Assembly: GCF_030758295.1 (NCBI RefSeq)
Contig: NZ_CP132335.1
Span: forward strand, 5,060,412 to 5,124,411
Length of the DNA stretch: 64,000 nt
Direction: 5' to 3'
From: Pararhizobium sp. IMCC21322
GTDB lineage: Bacteria; Pseudomonadota; Alphaproteobacteria; Rhizobiales; GCA-2746425
The stretch's first letter is position 1. Each line of letters begins with the position of its first letter. Shown piece after piece: positions 1-8,945 of the stretch. Position numbers and translations under genes: made by a program. A model generated the notes under the pieces. That model made no database searches. It was not told the origin of the DNA and worked only from the letters and a program-made list of their open reading frames with translations.

Positions 1-303
1 ATCCTGCCAGGATTGGCGTTTTTCCATTGCCGCATTGGCAATGAGAATATCAATTTGGCCAGTTTCCAGAGCCGCTTTGGCAAGTCTGGAAGCACCGTCA
101 CTTTCCAGAAAATCCGCCAGAATGACCGGGCAGGTTTCAAACAATTGCCTGTCATCACCAGTTTTTTTGGCATCAGCACGGCGGTGCAGAACGAGCTCTG
201 CGCCCTCCGCTGCCAAAGCCTGTGCAATCGCGTAGCCAATATCAGAATTAGCTCCGGTAACAAGGGCACGCTTGCCGGAAAGGGAGCCAGCGCTATCAGC
301 CAT
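1..303 (-). CDS. SDR-family oxidoreductase, N-terminal part (cut by window edge)
   Basis: The first 101 residues of a short-chain dehydrogenase/reductase; the rest lies off the left edge. The start reads MADSAGSLSGKRALVTGAN, followed by a TGANSDIG nucleotide-binding loop (a variant of TGxxxGxG) and an ANAA motif in place of the usual NNAG, so NAD(P)H binding is expected. The ATG overlaps the stop of the upstream GntR regulator by 8 bases, so the two are translated from one message. The substrate cannot be read from the fragment; the divergent enolase-family gene suggests a sugar acid or polyol. The catalytic YxxxK motif is not in view. Confidence 0.85.
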   Translation of the reverse strand, partial: MADSAGSLSGKRALVTGANSDIGYAIAQALAAEGAELVLHRRADAKKTGDDRQLFETCPVILADFLESDGASRLAKAALETGQIDILIANAAMEKRQSWQD

Positions 304-1036
304 TGGCCACCTCGAAAGACGCAATATCGGCTGCATCATAATGGGCCACCAGGCTCGCTTGGGCTCCGGCCTGATAGCCCGCAGCTATCGCATCATAAAT
401 GGCTTCATGCCGCAAAACCGTTGCCTGCCAGTCCGCTTTGGAGCGGTTGCTGCGGCGTGAAAACAGTTCTGAGACCTCTCGCTGAACCGAGCGCATGCCT
501 TCAACCTGCATCCGGATCATCGTATTTCCGGTCGCAAGCGCCATGCCGAGATGAAAATCGATATCCGCCTGGGTAAAATCTTCAGGCTCACCGATTGAGG
601 AGCGCATGACCTCCAGGGCCTGCTTCATAAGCGTCAGACCCTTTTGATCCCTGCGGTTGGCGGCCAGTCTGGCAATGCCGGATTCCAGCACCAGACGCAT
701 CTCATTGGCTTCCTGCAAACGCTTCAGACTTGAGCGAACGGCATAGCCATAAATGCGATCCAGTGGTTCACCGGTCATCGCCTTGGCACGCGCCACTTTG
801 CCTTGTTGAGTGTGGACCAGACCAGCGCCAGCCAGAAGCCGCAACGCTTCACGTGCAATGGGTTTGCTGACATCAAACTGCCGCGCGATTTCCCCTTCCG
901 AGGGCAATGGATCGCCTGGTGCAATACGCCCGTCAAACAAGGCAGCCGCAATTTCATCCGAAACTGTGTCAGCAAGCCGCAAGGGCGCTGCCCGCTTCGT
1001 GTTGAACGTCAAACTGTCTGTCGTCGCACTAACCAT
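296..1036 (-). CDS. GntR/FadR-type transcriptional regulator (FCD domain)
   Basis: A 246-residue regulator with an N-terminal GntR winged helix (residues about 20-80, with PLPSEGEIARQFDVSKPIAREAL) and a C-terminal all-helical FCD effector domain. FCD regulators usually sense carboxylates or sugar acids. I chose the ATG at 1036 because AAGGAG lies five bases upstream; an in-frame start at 1060 lacks a comparable site. It precedes an SDR gene with an 8-base overlap and is divergent from an enolase-family gene. The palindromes in the shared intergenic region are its likely operator. Inferred role: local repressor of both arms, released by the pathway substrate. Confidence 0.9.
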   Translation of the reverse strand: MVSATTDSLTFNTKRAAPLRLADTVSDEIAAALFDGRIAPGDPLPSEGEIARQFDVSKPIAREALRLLAGAGLVHTQQGKVARAKAMTGEPLDRIYGYAVRSSLKRLQEANEMRLVLESGIARLAANRRDQKGLTLMKQALEVMRSSIGEPEDFTQADIDFHLGMALATGNTMIRMQVEGMRSVQREVSELFSRRSNRSKADWQATVLRHEAIYDAIAAGYQAGAQASLVAHYDAADIASFEVANG

Positions 1037-1075
1037 GCTGGCTCCTTCATGATTTGGCATGCTCTAACACGCTTG

Positions 1076-1114
1076 ATAGCAACATAGCAACTATGTTATT
1101 TAATTGCTATGTTG
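1076..1114. promoter_or_regulatory. Overlapping palindromes: probable FCD-GntR operator
   Basis: Seen directly: an 11-base perfect inverted repeat, CAACATAGCAA (1080-1090) and TTGCTATGTTG (1104-1114); inside it a second one, AACATAG-CAA-CTATGTT (1081-1097); and a tandem direct repeat ATAGCAAC at 1076-1083 and 1084-1091. It lies about 40-80 bases from the regulator start and between divergent genes, so it is the natural binding site for the GntR regulator, perhaps for two dimers. Binding is inferred. Confidence 0.65.
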
Positions 1115-1159
1115 TATTGTTTACAGTAAGTCTGAGCGCGAAACGGGAGAAAACCGCCA

Positions 1160-1240
1160 ATGACAAATGCGCGTCCAAATACGCAAAGAGAAAACCGTTC
1201 CGACGTCAGTCCTCTATGGGCAGTCAGAGTCCGGCCATGA
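1160..1240 (+). CDS. Short leader ORF, translationally coupled to the enolase-family gene
   Basis: A 26-codon reading frame starting MTNARPNTQR. It has a good ribosome binding site (GGGAGA at 1145-1150, nine bases upstream), and its TGA overlaps the ATG at 1237 in the arrangement ATGA. The downstream gene has no clear binding site of its own, so coupling from this leader would explain its translation. The peptide resembles nothing I recognise and is probably unimportant as a product. It could be chance; conservation of the overlap in relatives would settle it. Confidence 0.4.
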   Translation: MTNARPNTQRENRSDVSPLWAVRVRP

Positions 1241-2400
1241 GCGCGTCCTCTCAACAGCAGATCACCCGCAGCGCGCCTGCACCTGACATCAAAATCACGG
1301 ATGTCATTGCCCATCCGCTGACGCAGAAGCTCCCGAAATCAACGGTCACATCATGGGGAACCTACGAGCATGTTTCTCTGGTTCTGGTGGAAATTCGCAC
1401 CGACGCCGGCATTAACGGCATTGGCGAAACCCTGGCCCGCTTCGCGCCTAAAGCCTATGCGGAACTCATCAACACCACCCTGCGGCCAAGATTGATCGGC
1501 AAACCCGTGCACGAGATCAGCGCCCACTGGAATAACATGCGCCGGGCCCTGTCAGGCCGGTGCGGCGGCATGCTGATTGAGGCCATTGCGGGCGTCGATA
1601 TTGCATTGTGGGACATTCTCGGCAAGGCCGCGAATATGCCCTTGTGGATGCTTTTAGGTGGCGAGGGTCGCACATCGATCCCTGTTTATGCAGCTTCCAT
1701 CAACTGGGTTGAAGACGCTGAGGCAGATGCAGAACTGGATGCCTATCTGGAAGCCGGTTATCCCCGCATCAAGATCAAAACAGGCAAACAGGTCAAGGCA
1801 TCCTGCCGCCGTATTGAACGTCTGCGCAAGCGGGCCGGTGATGCGGCAGAATTATGCATTGATTCCAATTGGGCTTACAACCTCGATGGCGCTGTTGAAG
1901 TTGCCAAGGCGCTGGAAGATAATGGTTATTTCTGGTTTGAAGAGCCCTTGAACCCGGAAGACGAAGCCGGATACGAGGAATTGCGCAAGCGCACCAGCGT
2001 CCCGCTGGCTGCGGGCGAAAGCAACTACACGGTCGATCAGGCGCAACGTCTGGTGCAGAACCGGACCCTGTCCGTGCTGCAGCCCGATATTGCGCGCTCC
2101 GGCGGCGTCACGGAAACAAGACGCATGGCTGAATTGGCCCATGCATGCGGTGTCGGTTACGCCCCTCATATCGGCATGTCAGGCATTGTGTGTGAGACCG
2201 CCAGCATTCATGTGGCGTCGGCCATGCCGAATTTGCGCATGATGGAATGCCACAGCGATATCAGCCCGTTCAAAACCGAACTGGCCGACATTGCCTCTGC
2301 CAGCCAGCGCCAAAAAGGCGGCGAGTTGAGCGTGCCGACCGGCCCGGGCCTTGGTCTGGAGATCAACTGGGACGTTGTTGAACGTCTCCGGACACCCTAG
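1237..2400 (+). CDS. Mandelate racemase/muconate lactonizing enzyme family protein (enolase superfamily)
   Basis: 387 residues from the ATG at 1237 (alternative 1216). The (beta/alpha)7beta barrel shows the family's catalytic pattern: K179-I-K181 on the second strand, Mg ligands D209, E235 and E261, and H311 in YAPHIGMS. A KxK motif with a C-terminal histidine is typical of the mandelate racemase subgroup, most members of which dehydrate sugar acids (aldonates, galactarate) by abstracting the proton next to the carboxylate. The substrate is not assignable. It is the first full gene of an operon with two unknown proteins and is divergent from an FCD-GntR regulator and an SDR, which together look like a sugar-acid catabolic locus. 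Confidence 0.88.
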   Translation: MSASSQQQITRSAPAPDIKITDVIAHPLTQKLPKSTVTSWGTYEHVSLVLVEIRTDAGINGIGETLARFAPKAYAELINTTLRPRLIGKPVHEISAHWNNMRRALSGRCGGMLIEAIAGVDIALWDILGKAANMPLWMLLGGEGRTSIPVYAASINWVEDAEADAELDAYLEAGYPRIKIKTGKQVKASCRRIERLRKRAGDAAELCIDSNWAYNLDGAVEVAKALEDNGYFWFEEPLNPEDEAGYEELRKRTSVPLAAGESNYTVDQAQRLVQNRTLSVLQPDIARSGGVTETRRMAELAHACGVGYAPHIGMSGIVCETASIHVASAMPNLRMMECHSDISPFKTELADIASASQRQKGGELSVPTGPGLGLEINWDVVERLRTP

Positions 2401-2426
2401 AAATGCAAGGCATGGAGACAAGCAAA

Positions 2427-3332
2427 GTGACAGACAACGCCACCGATCAGAATATGGAAGAAGCCATGCTGCGGGCACTACGCCTCAGCGATCCGGCTCT
2501 CAGTCGTTTCGATCCCATGCGGCGCATCATCAGCTTTGACCAGTTTTCCAAAGGCTATGCGGGCTGGTCCCAATTGGTGGGTAATTACGAGGATTCGCTG
2601 GACACAATGCTGCCCGGATATGCGCAACATACCAGCCCCATGCTATCGACGCTCAGTCATTGGGATGCCGGTTCCCACGGCGGTGCTGGCAGTTCTTACG
2701 CACTGAAAATCGCCACGCGCCCACGCACAGGCGCGCAAAACGTTGCCATCAAGCGGCATACGTTTCGCAAAAGAGGCCCCATTCGGTTTGAAACCTATTT
2801 CACCTTCAAGCCAGAGGCGACCGAATTGCAATTGAGCGAAACGGACGTTCGCTCGGTCGGGTTTCTGTTTGATCTGCAGGGCGGGGATAACGATCAGGAT
2901 TCTGAACGTATCATGCCGCATCTGCGCTTTTTGAACGCCGAAAACGGTGTCCATCTGCAAAAGTGGCAATACAAGCCGCAAACATCTGATTTTACTGCCA
3001 TTGGCACTGGCGACAAGACTGCCAGTCACTATCATCTGGAGCCCGAAGGCTGGCTTGACCTGCCCGGCGGCGCACAGCGGCTTTGCTACAATGAAATTCC
3101 CACAAAGGTAAATTGGACTTATCTGCGATTTGATTTTGATCTGGGTGACATGAAGGCCTTGGCCTTTCAGTGCAATGATCGCGAATTTGATGTGTCTGGT
3201 TTTGAATCCATCAAAATCCCGGCCATGAAAAACCTGTGGTGCATGCTGAATTTTGCGTTCTTTGCTGAAACAGATGTAGCCAAGAGTGCATTCCTCTACG
3301 TCGATTCTGTTTGCATTTCAGGAGATTTCTAA
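2427..3332 (+). CDS. Conserved-looking protein of unknown function
   Basis: About 301 residues. I prefer the GTG at 2427 (GGAGA eight bases upstream); ATGs at 2403 and 2412 are in frame. No signal peptide or membrane segment. The residue pattern (FETYFTFKP, VGFLFDLQGG, WTYLRFDFDLGDMKALAFQCND) suggests a beta-sandwich of the concanavalin or carbohydrate-binding sort, with many aromatic and acidic residues. It follows the enolase-family gene by 26 bases and overlaps the next gene by one base (TAATG), so it belongs to the same pathway. I do not recognise a characterised family. It could be a cytoplasmic lyase, lactonase or isomerase with a jelly-roll fold. Confidence 0.75.
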   Translation: MTDNATDQNMEEAMLRALRLSDPALSRFDPMRRIISFDQFSKGYAGWSQLVGNYEDSLDTMLPGYAQHTSPMLSTLSHWDAGSHGGAGSSYALKIATRPRTGAQNVAIKRHTFRKRGPIRFETYFTFKPEATELQLSETDVRSVGFLFDLQGGDNDQDSERIMPHLRFLNAENGVHLQKWQYKPQTSDFTAIGTGDKTASHYHLEPEGWLDLPGGAQRLCYNEIPTKVNWTYLRFDFDLGDMKALAFQCNDREFDVSGFESIKIPAMKNLWCMLNFAFFAETDVAKSAFLYVDSVCISGDF

Positions 3333-3667
3333 TGCTACCGGAAAGCCATACAGCAATCGTCGCTCGCAACGAAAACTGGACAGGCCATGCAGCTAGTCCA
3401 CCTTATGAATGTGGTTGGGCCCGCGAGGCCGTGTTCTTCATCCGCGCACTAAAGGCACCTGAAGGGCCCCAACCGGATGTCAATGTCGAGATATCACCAG
3501 ATGGTATACGCTGGCTGCCGGAAGGTACGCGGGTTGCCATGCCGTCCGCGCAGGATGAAATTGCAGTTGCGCGTATCAGCAATTTTGGCAATTGGCTTCG
3601 CGTCCGTGCCGATTTTGAAGATGGCGCATCCAGCACAATATTGGTGACACTGCATCTGAAAGCCTGA
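3332..3667 (+). CDS. Small protein of unknown function
   Basis: 111 residues, starting at an ATG that shares a base with the upstream stop (TAATG), with AGGAG upstream. The short, beta-rich sequence (VNVEISPDGIRWLPEG, NWLRVRADF) resembles a single beta-sandwich or accessory domain. No signal peptide, cysteine pair or catalytic motif is visible. Tight linkage suggests it works with the 301-residue protein before it, possibly as a subunit. It ends nine bases before the stop of the convergent SulP gene. Confidence 0.65.
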   Translation: MLPESHTAIVARNENWTGHAASPPYECGWAREAVFFIRALKAPEGPQPDVNVEISPDGIRWLPEGTRVAMPSAQDEIAVARISNFGNWLRVRADFEDGASSTILVTLHLKA

Positions 3668-3676
3668 AGACGCTGC

Positions 3677-5527
3677 CTATTGTGCAGGTTCCTCTTCCGG
3701 CACCACATTGGCCTGCACGTCTTGGCCTTGATCATCTTCAGTCTGCGTAATTTCAGGTGCTTGCGGACACTCGCGAAAAATCCGTGTCTGGCAGGTAGCA
3801 CAAATTGTCTGATCAAGCGTTGGCACAATATCCGCAATCGCATCATTCTTGCTGAGATGAATATAGTGCTTGGTCAGGCTTTTCATCACCTTGAAGCGGC
3901 CCAGCTTGCTGATCGTGCGCGGCGTTCTGGTTTGCAGATGGAATGAGCCACCCATTATCTCACGCCGTTTTGCTTCATCAATCAGCAATTCCGCGCCCGG
4001 CAGATCAATTTCCCCGACACCTTTTACAATGAACAGGCAGTGTTTTTGGGACGGCCGCTCAATTTCGAACCGTCGAAACTGACGCCGTATAAACTCAACC
4101 GAGCCGAAATAAAGCGGCCCATCCAGCCGCGCAATCAGCAATTGCGGACATTCCGGCAGATTATTGGTGGCCGCGTTTTTGAACGGCCGATTGGGTTCAG
4201 AAGGGTCAGGCGAGCCGATGCCGATGAAGGGCCGGGATGTTTTATTGAGGAACAATGCCAGCGACAGAAGCACGCCTGCATAAATTGCAAATTCAAGATC
4301 AATGGCCAGAGACGAGACAAAAGTCACGCCGGCAATCCAGCTTTCCGTCTTGCTGGTTGTGAAAATATGCGCGATTTCGCGAAAATCAATCAGCTTCCAG
4401 GCCACCAGTATAATGACACCAGCCATGGCCGGTATCGGCACATAGGCGAAATAAGGTGCCACCAGCAACAGGATCAGAAACAGGAAGATGGCAGAGAAAA
4501 TTGCCGACAAAGGTGTTTTGGCACCGGACTCATAATTAAGCCCGCTCCGGGTGAAAGAGGCGGAACCTGGATAGCAATGGAAGAAACTGCCCACCACATT
4601 GGAAACGCCCTGCCCGACAAATTCCCGGTTGCTGCTGATGTCCTGCCCGGATTTGGACGCAACAGCTTTTGAAATGGACATGGCCTCCAGCAAGCCAACC
4701 ATGGCAATGGCAAAGGCGGGCGAGGCCAGATCCTGCAAGGCGCCAAACCCAAGGTTCGGCATTTCAAATGCAGGAATAACAGACGGGATAAGACCGATGG
4801 TAGCAACATCCAGATCCGACCCGCCAAGCGCCAGATAAACCAGCGTCCCAACCAGCAGGGCCAGCAAATAGTTGGGCCAGCGCGGGCGCAGACGTTTGAC
4901 CATATAGCCAGTTGTAAGCGCAGACAGGGCAATACCCAGCGAGACCGGGTCCACAAGGGTAATATTGGTCCACAATGCCGTGACGAATTCCGTCAGATGT
5001 TCCGGGCGCGGCAAATCAAGCCCCAGCGCGGATTTGATCTGCGTCATCGCAATCAACAAGGCGGCACCGGTAATGAAACCCGTCATCACCGAATGAGACA
5101 CAAAATCCACCAGCGCGCCCAGCCGGGCCAGGCCCAGCACCCACTGATATAGTCCCACCAGCAGGGCAAGGGTGACTGCGGCTTGAATAAACTGACCGCT
5201 GCCCGGCGTATAAATGCCGGAAAGGGCACCAAAAACCAGAGCGGAAATCGCTGTCGTCGGTCCGGAAACCGTATGCCAGGACGAGCCAAACAACGCGGCA
5301 ACGACAGGCGTTATCATGGCGGTATAGAAGCCGTATTCCGGCGGCAGACCGGCAATGGCGGCAAAAGCTATGCCCTGCGGCAAAACGATGGTTGCACCGG
5401 TGAGACCGGCAAACGCATCATCACGTATGGAATACCGATTGACCCGGCCAAACCAGTCCGGTCGACGGAACAATTGCTGCAGTGAATGCACGATCAGACT
5501 GATAACGGTCGACAGATACTTGCTCAC
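3677..5527 (-). CDS. SulP-family anion transporter with STAS domain
   Basis: 616 residues from a GTG start. The N-terminal part is a membrane domain of many helices with the SulP signature region (PQGIAFAAIAGLPPEYG, then FGSSWHTVSGPTTA). Residues about 455-555 form a STAS domain (GEIDLPGAELL). SulP proteins move sulfate, bicarbonate or similar anions across the inner membrane, usually with Na+ or H+. The C-terminal tail is unusual: CATC followed by a third Cys eight residues later, then an acidic stretch; this could bind a metal or sense redox. No other gene is co-transcribed closely. Substrate is undecided; sulfate fits the sulfur genes elsewhere in the window. Confidence 0.92.
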   Translation of the reverse strand: MSKYLSTVISLIVHSLQQLFRRPDWFGRVNRYSIRDDAFAGLTGATIVLPQGIAFAAIAGLPPEYGFYTAMITPVVAALFGSSWHTVSGPTTAISALVFGALSGIYTPGSGQFIQAAVTLALLVGLYQWVLGLARLGALVDFVSHSVMTGFITGAALLIAMTQIKSALGLDLPRPEHLTEFVTALWTNITLVDPVSLGIALSALTTGYMVKRLRPRWPNYLLALLVGTLVYLALGGSDLDVATIGLIPSVIPAFEMPNLGFGALQDLASPAFAIAMVGLLEAMSISKAVASKSGQDISSNREFVGQGVSNVVGSFFHCYPGSASFTRSGLNYESGAKTPLSAIFSAIFLFLILLLVAPYFAYVPIPAMAGVIILVAWKLIDFREIAHIFTTSKTESWIAGVTFVSSLAIDLEFAIYAGVLLSLALFLNKTSRPFIGIGSPDPSEPNRPFKNAATNNLPECPQLLIARLDGPLYFGSVEFIRRQFRRFEIERPSQKHCLFIVKGVGEIDLPGAELLIDEAKRREIMGGSFHLQTRTPRTISKLGRFKVMKSLTKHYIHLSKNDAIADIVPTLDQTICATCQTRIFRECPQAPEITQTEDDQGQDVQANVVPEEEPAQ

Positions 5528-5634
5528 AAGCCTGTCACGCTGTCAGAAACGTTTATTCGCAGTCTTGGGTACGCAGGTCTCATTTCGGCCTTTGCTGGAT
5601 CCGGAAGGATTATCAACAGACCCATAAACCTACT

Positions 5635-6714
5635 TTAGCTTTTTGGCAAAAGCACCGGACCAGATTCTTCAAAACGCATGGCCACAGCTGCGCCGGTCTC
5701 AAATACGGAACTCACATTACCCGACACCGCAAACAAGGTTCCGAACCCGGTTTCAACCGTGTATTCCATGTGACTGCCCACATAGGTGGCCTTTACAATT
5801 TTTGCATCCATGGTGTGCTCCGAAGCACCGGCCTGCAATTCAACCCGGCTTGGACGTACTGCCAGCGTTGCAGCACCTGGTGCCATACCCCGAGCAGGCA
5901 ATTTATGGCTGTACGATCCGATGCTGATGGTCGCCACATCCTTGTCGACGCTGTCGACATGACAGGGAACAAGATTCGCCTCGCCAATAAAATCGGCAAC
6001 GAATGCGTCATTGGGCAATTCATAAAGATCGCGCGGACTGCCCTCCTGTGCAATCTGCGCATTACGCATCACCACAATACGATCAGAGACAGCCAGCGCC
6101 TCTTCCTGATCATGGGTCACGTAAACAACTGTGAGACCCAGATTTTGCTGAATCTCCCGAATTTCTTCACGCACCTGCCGCCGCAATTTCGCGTCCAGAT
6201 TTGACAGCGGCTCATCAAACAAAAGCACCTGTGGCTCCAGCACCAGCGCGCGCGCCACTGCAACGCGCTGTTGTTGTCCGCCAGATAATTCCGACGGCAG
6301 GCGATCCCCATAGCCATTCAGCCCGACAAGATCGAGGCCAGCCAAGGCACGCTCCCGCGTTTCACTTTTGTCGAAACCGGAGAATTTCAGCCCGTAAGAC
6401 ACATTCTCCAGCACATTCATGTGCGGAAACAGCGCATAGGACTGAAATACCATGGACACGTCGCGGTCTGTTGCCGGCAGTTTCGTGACATCCGTATCGC
6501 CAATCAGAATCTGGCCTTCCGTCGCCATTTCCAGACCGGCAATCATACGCAAGGTGGTTGTCTTGCCACAGCCGGAAGGCCCCAGCAGAGTTACCAACTG
6601 CCCCGGTTCAATGTGCAGCGAAATATCATCTACGGCCAGCACATCCCGGCCATAGACTTTTTTGACATTCCGGAATGTTACCGAAGCCGCCTTGCTGCTG
6701 GTAGCCATTGTCAT
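5635..6714 (-). CDS. ABC transporter ATP-binding protein (FbpC/PotA type)
   Basis: 359 residues with Walker A GPSGCGKTT, Q-loop, signature LSGGQQQR, Walker B VLLFDEP and a C-terminal TOBE domain, as in Fe3+, spermidine and sugar-phosphate importers. It follows the double permease gene with a 20-base gap and energises it. An alternative start is the ATG two codons on (6708). Substrate is set by the binding protein, see 8946-9971. Confidence 0.92.
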   Translation of the reverse strand: MTMATSSKAASVTFRNVKKVYGRDVLAVDDISLHIEPGQLVTLLGPSGCGKTTTLRMIAGLEMATEGQILIGDTDVTKLPATDRDVSMVFQSYALFPHMNVLENVSYGLKFSGFDKSETRERALAGLDLVGLNGYGDRLPSELSGGQQQRVAVARALVLEPQVLLFDEPLSNLDAKLRRQVREEIREIQQNLGLTVVYVTHDQEEALAVSDRIVVMRNAQIAQEGSPRDLYELPNDAFVADFIGEANLVPCHVDSVDKDVATISIGSYSHKLPARGMAPGAATLAVRPSRVELQAGASEHTMDAKIVKATYVGSHMEYTVETGFGTLFAVSGNVSSVFETGAAVAMRFEESGPVLLPKS

Positions 6715-6734
6715 GGGTTATTCCTCGATCCGTC

Positions 6735-8936
6735 TCATTGCTTTGGCGGGCTCATGCGACGCCCAATATTTGTCTTGCCAACAGCCAGTTGCAAAATGGC
6801 AATGGCAAGAAGCATGACGAAAATCAGTGCTGTGGAATAGGCAATCGCCAGGCCATAATCATTATTCTCCACCCGTCCGATAATGTAGCTGGTCGCCATG
6901 TCATATTCGGCACTGACCAGAAAGATCACCGCTGAGATGGCCGTCATGGCCCGCACAAACGAATAAACCAATGCTGCCAGAATAGCCGGTCGCAACAGGG
7001 GCAGAATGACATTGCGGAATGTTTGCGCACTGTTGGCCCCAAGGGTCAGCGAACTTTCATCAAGGCTTTTGTCCAGTTGGCTCATGGACGCAATGCCGGC
7101 ACGAACTCCCACGGGCATATTGCGGAAAATAAAGCTGACAATCAGAATCACACCTGTGCCGGTCAATTCGATCGGCGGCACATTAAAGGCCAGAATATAG
7201 CTGACGCCAATCACCGTTCCGGGAATGGCGAAACTCAGCATCGTGCCAAATTCAAAGGCATTTTTGCCAATGAAAGTCTGCCGTGTCAGCAGATAGGCGG
7301 TAATCAGCCCTACACCTGCCGTCAGCGGTGCGGCAATAGCTGCAATCTGCACTGTGGTCCAGAAACTGTTCCAGGCTGAGCCGGTCCATCGCAGGCCTTC
7401 TTCGCCCATCCGCACAGAAAAGGCAGTCACATAATGCTTGAAGGTCAGCGTATTGTTGACGCCCCAAAGCTCGACAAATGAGCCATAGACGATCATCACA
7501 TAGACGACGATTGTGAACAGCGCCCACACACCAGCCGAAACGAAAACCGGAATGGCAAGCCCGTTTGGCATATGCGGATGAATGCCTGAATCGCCCTTGC
7601 CGGACACGGTTGTGTAAGATTTCTTTCCAAGCCAGAAACGTTGCGCATAAAACGCGGACAAGGTGAAGGTGAGCAGGACAATGGCCAGAACGGCCGCACG
7701 GCCCTGATCATATTGCGCTCCGACAATGGCAAAGAAAATTTCCGTTGAAAGCACATCAAAGTTTCCGCCCAGAACCAGCGGATTGCCAAAATCAGCCATG
7801 CTTTCGATGAAGCCGAGCAGAAATGCATTGGCAAGGCCCGGTCGCATCAGCGGCAGGGACACGGTTTTGAACACCTGCCACTTACTGGCCCGCAGGGTTT
7901 GCGCCGCCTCCTCCATGGAGGGGCTGACACCTTCCACAACCCCGATCAGCACCAGAAATGCGATGGGCGTAAAGGCCAGCAATTGGGCAATCAAGACGCC
8001 GGGCATTCCATAGACCCAGCGGGTTGGCTGAACACCAAACAGATCAGACACAAAGACCGTCACCGAACCGGAAAGGCCGAACAGCAGGATCAGCGCCAGA
8101 CCAATAACGAAGGGCGGTGTGATGATGGGCAAAACGGTCAGCGCGCGGAGCAATTTTTTGTGCCGAAAGCCGGAGCGCGTCACCACCAGCGCGAACACCA
8201 GCCCAAGAACTGTTGTCAAAAACCCGACCAGAACCGCCAGAACAAGTGAGTTCCAAGCCGCCCCGCATTTGCCACCGGACAGACAGCCAAGCCCCCACAA
8301 TCGAGGGCTCAGGAATTTAGAGAAAAACACCGATACCGAATACGAGCCTTCTTCGGTAATGAAGGCGGCAATCAGCATGCGTGCAATTGGAAAAAATACG
8401 AAAACGCCAACCACAGCGACCACAAAGCCGATCGACGACACCACAAAGACATCGCCATTGACTGCGCCCCTTGCGGCTATGCCCTGGGTCAGCAGAAACA
8501 GGAAACAGGCAGAGACCAGCATGGCGCCGTAGCCCATGCCAAACTGGCGGTCGTCCAATGTTCCGAAGATCGCCTCCAGCCAACCATAGGACCAGCCGCG
8601 CAAACCAATGCCAAACCCCTGGGCTATCAGCCACGCAAAGCCAAAAGCACCTGCGAGAATCAGCGTGTTTGCGTAACGCGCGTCTTCCTTGCCAATCCGA
8701 TAGGCGAACAACGCCCCAATCAGCGGCAGCAGCAACGGCGCCAGCCACAGTTTTTCACCCTGCGTGATGAGAAAGATGCCGGGCGCATAGTCACTGTCAA
8801 ACGGATAGCCGTCGACCAGCCATTCAAAGGTCCAGAAATCCTCGATCCCATACCATGGCAGGATCAGAAAACCGACCCACCCGACAATGATCCAGAAGAT
8901 CAGAACCGGGAAGGTCTTTTTTGTAGGTGATTGCAT
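6735..8936 (-). CDS. ABC transporter permease, fused double-domain (FbpB/AfuB type)
   Basis: 733 residues with two homologous permease domains in one chain. Each carries an EAA-type loop that docks on the ATPase: EAAQTLRASKWQVF near residue 335 and ESSLTLGANSAQTF near residue 640. The N-terminal 200 residues hold extra membrane segments. One fused permease replacing two subunits is the usual architecture for FbpB, AfuB and related 2-aminoethylphosphonate importers. Translation begins nine bases after the stop of the binding-protein gene. Confidence 0.92.
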   Translation of the reverse strand: MQSPTKKTFPVLIFWIIVGWVGFLILPWYGIEDFWTFEWLVDGYPFDSDYAPGIFLITQGEKLWLAPLLLPLIGALFAYRIGKEDARYANTLILAGAFGFAWLIAQGFGIGLRGWSYGWLEAIFGTLDDRQFGMGYGAMLVSACFLFLLTQGIAARGAVNGDVFVVSSIGFVVAVVGVFVFFPIARMLIAAFITEEGSYSVSVFFSKFLSPRLWGLGCLSGGKCGAAWNSLVLAVLVGFLTTVLGLVFALVVTRSGFRHKKLLRALTVLPIITPPFVIGLALILLFGLSGSVTVFVSDLFGVQPTRWVYGMPGVLIAQLLAFTPIAFLVLIGVVEGVSPSMEEAAQTLRASKWQVFKTVSLPLMRPGLANAFLLGFIESMADFGNPLVLGGNFDVLSTEIFFAIVGAQYDQGRAAVLAIVLLTFTLSAFYAQRFWLGKKSYTTVSGKGDSGIHPHMPNGLAIPVFVSAGVWALFTIVVYVMIVYGSFVELWGVNNTLTFKHYVTAFSVRMGEEGLRWTGSAWNSFWTTVQIAAIAAPLTAGVGLITAYLLTRQTFIGKNAFEFGTMLSFAIPGTVIGVSYILAFNVPPIELTGTGVILIVSFIFRNMPVGVRAGIASMSQLDKSLDESSLTLGANSAQTFRNVILPLLRPAILAALVYSFVRAMTAISAVIFLVSAEYDMATSYIIGRVENNDYGLAIAYSTALIFVMLLAIAILQLAVGKTNIGRRMSPPKQ

Positions 8937-8945
8937 GTTTGCTGC

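Noticed and set aside
4040-4672. 210-codon plus-strand frame
   Set aside because: Lies wholly antisense to the SulP gene and has no domain features; shadow of a GC-rich coding sequence.
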